From NCBI GenBank assembly GCA_947625425.1, contig CANQOH010000002.1, positions 34,875 to 98,874 of the forward strand: DNA of 64,000 bases, given 5' to 3'. This document shows, one piece after another, positions 61,898-64,000 of the stretch. Origin of the DNA: an uncultured Bacilli bacterium (GTDB taxonomy: Bacteria; Bacillota_I; Bacilli_A; RF39; UBA660). Numbering within the stretch: the first letter of the stretch is position 1; every line of letters begins with the position of its first letter. The notes beneath the pieces were generated by a model. That model ran no database searches. It worked only from the letters and a program-made list of their open reading frames with translations, and was not told where the DNA came from. Both the position numbers and the translations under genes were made by a program.

Positions 61898-62077
61898 ATT
61901 TAAATAATAATATAATTACTACAAATAAAAGTAGGAATATGATATTAATAAGATTGTTTATTAATTTAATCATAAAACCGCCTCCTTTAAAGTGAACCAA
62001 AATCCCCCTTAAAGGAAAGGCATCTGCCAAATGTGTCATGCTTTAATTTAGTACGAATTTGGCCTAAAGTAAAGCAA
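61808..62077 (-). ncRNA. Putative toxin mRNA with promoter, sequestered ribosome binding site and 3' overlap
   Basis: On the minus strand TTGCTT (62077-62072), 18 bases and TACTAA (62053-62048) predict a start near 62041. The 5' UTR has CCTTTAA (62015-62009), which pairs with TTAAAGG (61990-61984) inside the ribosome binding site TTAAAGGAGG. The transcript would end at a stem-loop (61840-61820) followed by seven Us (61815-61809). It therefore overlaps the antisense RNA by about 90 nt beyond the open frame. Promoter and ends are predictions. Confidence 0.55.
61896..61973 (-). CDS. 25-residue hydrophobic peptide, putative type I toxin
   Basis: The peptide starts MIKLINNLINIIF and ends LLFVVIILLFK: 25 residues with a single membrane-spanning core and Lys at both ends. 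GGAGG sits seven bases before the ATG, the best ribosome binding site in the area. Size, hydrophobicity, a masked ribosome binding site and a convergent antisense RNA overlapping the 3' end fit type I toxin-antitoxin loci (Fst/par, TxpA-RatA and BsrG-SR4 organisation). The sequence itself shows no Fst family motif. It lies between the ABC exporter and its two-component system. Confidence 0.6.
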   Translation of the reverse strand: MIKLINNLINIIFLLLFVVIILLFK

Positions 62078-62129
62078 AATCGACCATTTTCATTAAAATA
62101 GTTTTTTAGCTAAAATAATAGCTTTAAAA

Positions 62130-62135
62130 TATAAT
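62130..62135 (+). promoter_or_regulatory. Promoter -10 of the two-component system
   Basis: TATAAT (62130-62135) lies 47 bases before the response-regulator ATG. No good -35 hexamer is visible. Confidence 0.45.
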
Positions 62136-62182
62136 TTTAAGGCATGAAATTTATATAAAAAATAAGGTAGAGGAGGGCTAAA

Positions 62183-62833
62183 ATGAAAGTGTTAATTGTC
62201 GAAGATAATCATGATATATCAAGTAATCTTTCTTTATTTTTAAAAGAAAATGATTATCAAGTTGATATTGCCTCTAATCTAAAAGGTATCGATTTAAATA
62301 ATAATTATGATGCCCTTATTTTAGATATTACTTTACCTGATGGAAATGGTTTAGATTATTACGAAAAAGAGATAAGTAAATTAGGTATTCCCACTATTTT
62401 CTTAACTGCTAAAGACGACGAAGAAACAATTGTTAAATCTTTAGAACTTGGTGCTGATGATTATGTTACTAAACCATTCCATGCTAAAGAATTATTACTA
62501 AGACTAAATAAAATCATCTTACATAAAGAAAAGAATAATATTATTAAAGTAAAAGATATTACTTTTGATCTTGATAAAATGACTGTTTATAAAAATAATA
62601 CTGAAATTAAACTAACTAATTTAGAATTAAAAATACTACTATTACTATTTACTAATTTAAATAAAGTTGTTACTAGAGAAAATATTATTGAAAGTATATG
62701 GCAATGGACAGGTAATGATGTAAATGATAATACAGTAACTGTTTATCTAAAAAGAATTAGAGAAAAATTACAAACGGATATAATAATTACCCTTAAAGGA
62801 ATAGGTTATAGGATTGATTCAGATGAAAGATAA
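62183..62833 (+). CDS. OmpR/PhoB-family response regulator
   Basis: The 216-residue protein has a receiver domain (1-115; acidic pocket VEDN, phospho-acceptor D48 in LILDITLPDG, LTAKDD, and TKPFHAKELLLR) and a winged-helix DNA-binding domain (about 120-213; LTNLELKILLLLFTNLNKVV and LKRIREKL, ending LKGIGYRID). AGAGGAGGG precedes the ATG. It overlaps the histidine kinase by 11 bases. The exporter upstream and the 11-bp repeats at 55540-55559 suggest control of that exporter, as in Bce-type modules. Confidence 0.9.
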   Translation: MKVLIVEDNHDISSNLSLFLKENDYQVDIASNLKGIDLNNNYDALILDITLPDGNGLDYYEKEISKLGIPTIFLTAKDDEETIVKSLELGADDYVTKPFHAKELLLRLNKIILHKEKNNIIKVKDITFDLDKMTVYKNNTEIKLTNLELKILLLLFTNLNKVVTRENIIESIWQWTGNDVNDNTVTVYLKRIREKLQTDIIITLKGIGYRIDSDER

Positions 62834-64000
62834 AACATTTAAAAAAACTATCATTATTATAATACTAATTTCACTTATAACTTTAGTTATAAATTCTTTA
62901 ATAACGATTAATTTATTAAAACAATATAATACTAATGAAAATATTATTATTTCTCATATCATTAATAATGTTAAAGAAGAGTACCCAAATATATCAGAAG
63001 AAGAAATAATAAAATCTTTAAATGCTAAGGATTTAAATAAACAAGATATTTTAACTAAATATGGTATTGAACTAAAAGATAATGCCATAAGTGTTGCTAA
63101 TCAAAATATTACTAAACAAATAATAATTAGTAATCTAATAACTTTATTAATCTTTTCTATTATCATTATTTCTATCATTAAAATATATCAGTATCATAAA
63201 GAAAAAAATATTAAAAGACTTTTAAATTACTTACAAGAAATTAATAACAAAAATTATTCTTTAAATATTGATACTAATAAAGAAGATGAATTATCACTTT
63301 TAAAAAATGAATTATATAAAACAGCTATTACTTTAAATGAAAAGGAAAGACTATCTAAAAAAGATAAAGAATTATTAAAAGATTCATTAAGTGATATATC
63401 TCATCAAATTAAAACCCCTTTAACATCTATAAATCTAATGCTTGATAATTTGATTGAAAACGATAATTTATCTTCCAAAGAAAAAGAAAACTTACTTCTA
63501 AGTATTCGTCACAAAATAAGTAATATTACTTTTCTAATTCAATCATTACTTACTTTATCTAGATTCGATGCTAATGCCATTACTTATAAAAATGAAAATG
63601 TTAAAGTAAGAAAACTTTTAGATGAAGTTGTAAGTAATGTTGATGCTATCTGCGATTTAAAGAATATTAAAATTAATATCGATGGTTCTAAGTCAGCAAC
63701 AGTTAATTGTGATTGTAAATGGCAAGTCGAAGCATTAACTAATATTTTAAAAAATTGTCTTGAACATTCAAATGAAAATTCCGAAATTGATATATCTTAC
63801 TTAACCAATGATTTATTTACTAAAATCGTCATTACGGATTATGGAACCGGCATGAATGAAAAAGATTTAAAAAATATCTTTAAAAGATTTTATAAAGGTG
63901 AAAACTCAAACAAAGATAGTATAGGTATAGGTTTATCATTAGCTAAAACAATAATCGAAAAAAATAACGGTTATATTTCCGTTGAATCAGAACTAAATAA
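62823..64000 (+). CDS. Sensor histidine kinase, cut by the window end
   Basis: The frame is open from ATG 62823 to the window end (392 codons seen). It has membrane helix 1 (about 10-33), a short extracytoplasmic loop of about 63 residues and helix 2 (about 97-121). HisKA follows with H194 in LSDISHQIKTPLTSINLM, then HATPase with N-box NILKNCLEHS, G1 DYGTGM, F-box IFKRFYKGE and G2 GIGLSLAKTII. The small sensor loop suggests that input may come through the neighbouring ABC exporter. The last residues lie beyond the window. Confidence 0.9.
   Translation, partial: MKDKTFKKTIIIIILISLITLVINSLITINLLKQYNTNENIIISHIINNVKEEYPNISEEEIIKSLNAKDLNKQDILTKYGIELKDNAISVANQNITKQIIISNLITLLIFSIIIISIIKIYQYHKEKNIKRLLNYLQEINNKNYSLNIDTNKEDELSLLKNELYKTAITLNEKERLSKKDKELLKDSLSDISHQIKTPLTSINLMLDNLIENDNLSSKEKENLLLSIRHKISNITFLIQSLLTLSRFDANAITYKNENVKVRKLLDEVVSNVDAICDLKNIKINIDGSKSATVNCDCKWQVEALTNILKNCLEHSNENSEIDISYLTNDLFTKIVITDYGTGMNEKDLKNIFKRFYKGENSNKDSIGIGLSLAKTIIEKNNGYISVESELN

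Noticed and set aside
61896..61973. Assigning the small peptide to the Fst/Ldr toxin family by sequence
   Set aside because: The gene arrangement fits, but the peptide lacks the central Pro and the WL-x-x-R/K tail seen in Fst-like toxins. Only the organisation supports the toxin call.
1..64000. tRNA genes, rRNA, CRISPR arrays, insertion sequences or prophage
   Set aside because: No TTCRA T-loop with cloverleaf, no spaced direct repeats of CRISPR type, no transposase, integrase or phage structural genes were seen on reading both strands.

Overview
The window is a contiguous piece of the chromosome of a low-G+C Gram-positive bacterium. The sequence is strikingly AT-rich, and ribosome binding sites are of the AGGTGA/AAGGAGG type. 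Gene content and order are Bacilli-like: YlbD/YlbE-type genes, rimM-trmD-rplS-lepB-rbgA-rnhB, mraZ-rsmH-ftsL-pbp, nfo, rarA and efp. TGA is used as a normal stop (for example at the ends of rimM, rnhB and rsmH), so this is not a code-altered Mollicute. A superoxide reductase, sortases, a lipoteichoic-acid synthase and several penicillin-binding proteins suggest a walled, probably anaerobic, gut-type member of the Bacilli (RF39/Erysipelotrichia-like). That taxonomic placement is inference. No tRNA, rRNA, CRISPR array, insertion sequence or prophage was seen; the window is compact housekeeping DNA with a few unusual islands.

Layout. 1-8.2 kb: end of a putative parE, parC, YlbD- and YlbE-like genes, a pilin-like membrane protein, nfo, rarA, and a membrane protein paired with a membrane-bound HTH regulator. 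8.2-12.2 kb: PBP2-like transpeptidase, rpmG, efp and a convergent GH3 glucosaminidase. 12.3-17.4 kb: an unknown protein with a nucleotidyltransferase, a YgjP-like metalloprotein, a SpoU methyltransferase, rimM, trmD, an unknown gene, and rplS behind a structured leader. 17.4-28.6 kb: lepB, a divergent sortase-like protein, rbgA, an mTERF-like protein, rnhB, ltaS-like, topA, an Asn-rich surface protein and lepA. 28.6-34.8 kb: a tandem pair of novel paralogous membrane proteins, an HD protein, ZIP and CDF metal transporters, superoxide reductase, a VOC protein, DUF4186 and a CNNM-type protein. 34.84-35.2 kb: a strongly promoted structured non-coding RNA of about 320 nt that I cannot assign to a known class. 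35.2-44.7 kb: VanZ-like, AI-2E-like, hydrolase, membrane-anchored MurF, Ddl, then the division cluster mraZ-rsmH-ftsL-PBP with a clear MraZ operator. 44.8-52.2 kb: a sigma-like factor with a new C-terminal extension, map, trkA-trkH and a MacB-type ABC transporter. 52.3-54.7 kb: a sortase B locus with its probable substrate. 54.8-64 kb: a membrane-anchored protein, then a permease-ATPase-permease ABC exporter with a matching OmpR-family two-component system. Between exporter and regulators sits what looks like a complete type I toxin-antitoxin locus: a 25-residue hydrophobic peptide with a sequestered ribosome binding site, and a convergent antisense RNA.

Regulatory style. Most promoters use an extended -10 (TATGATATAAT or TGTTATAAT), often directly behind the T-tract of the preceding terminator. 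The two non-coding stretches longer than 300 bases are both accounted for by the RNA features above. The strongest candidates for undescribed biology are the structured RNA at 34.9-35.2 kb (with a 7-nt loop-loop complementarity) and the toxin-antitoxin locus at 61.8-62.1 kb.
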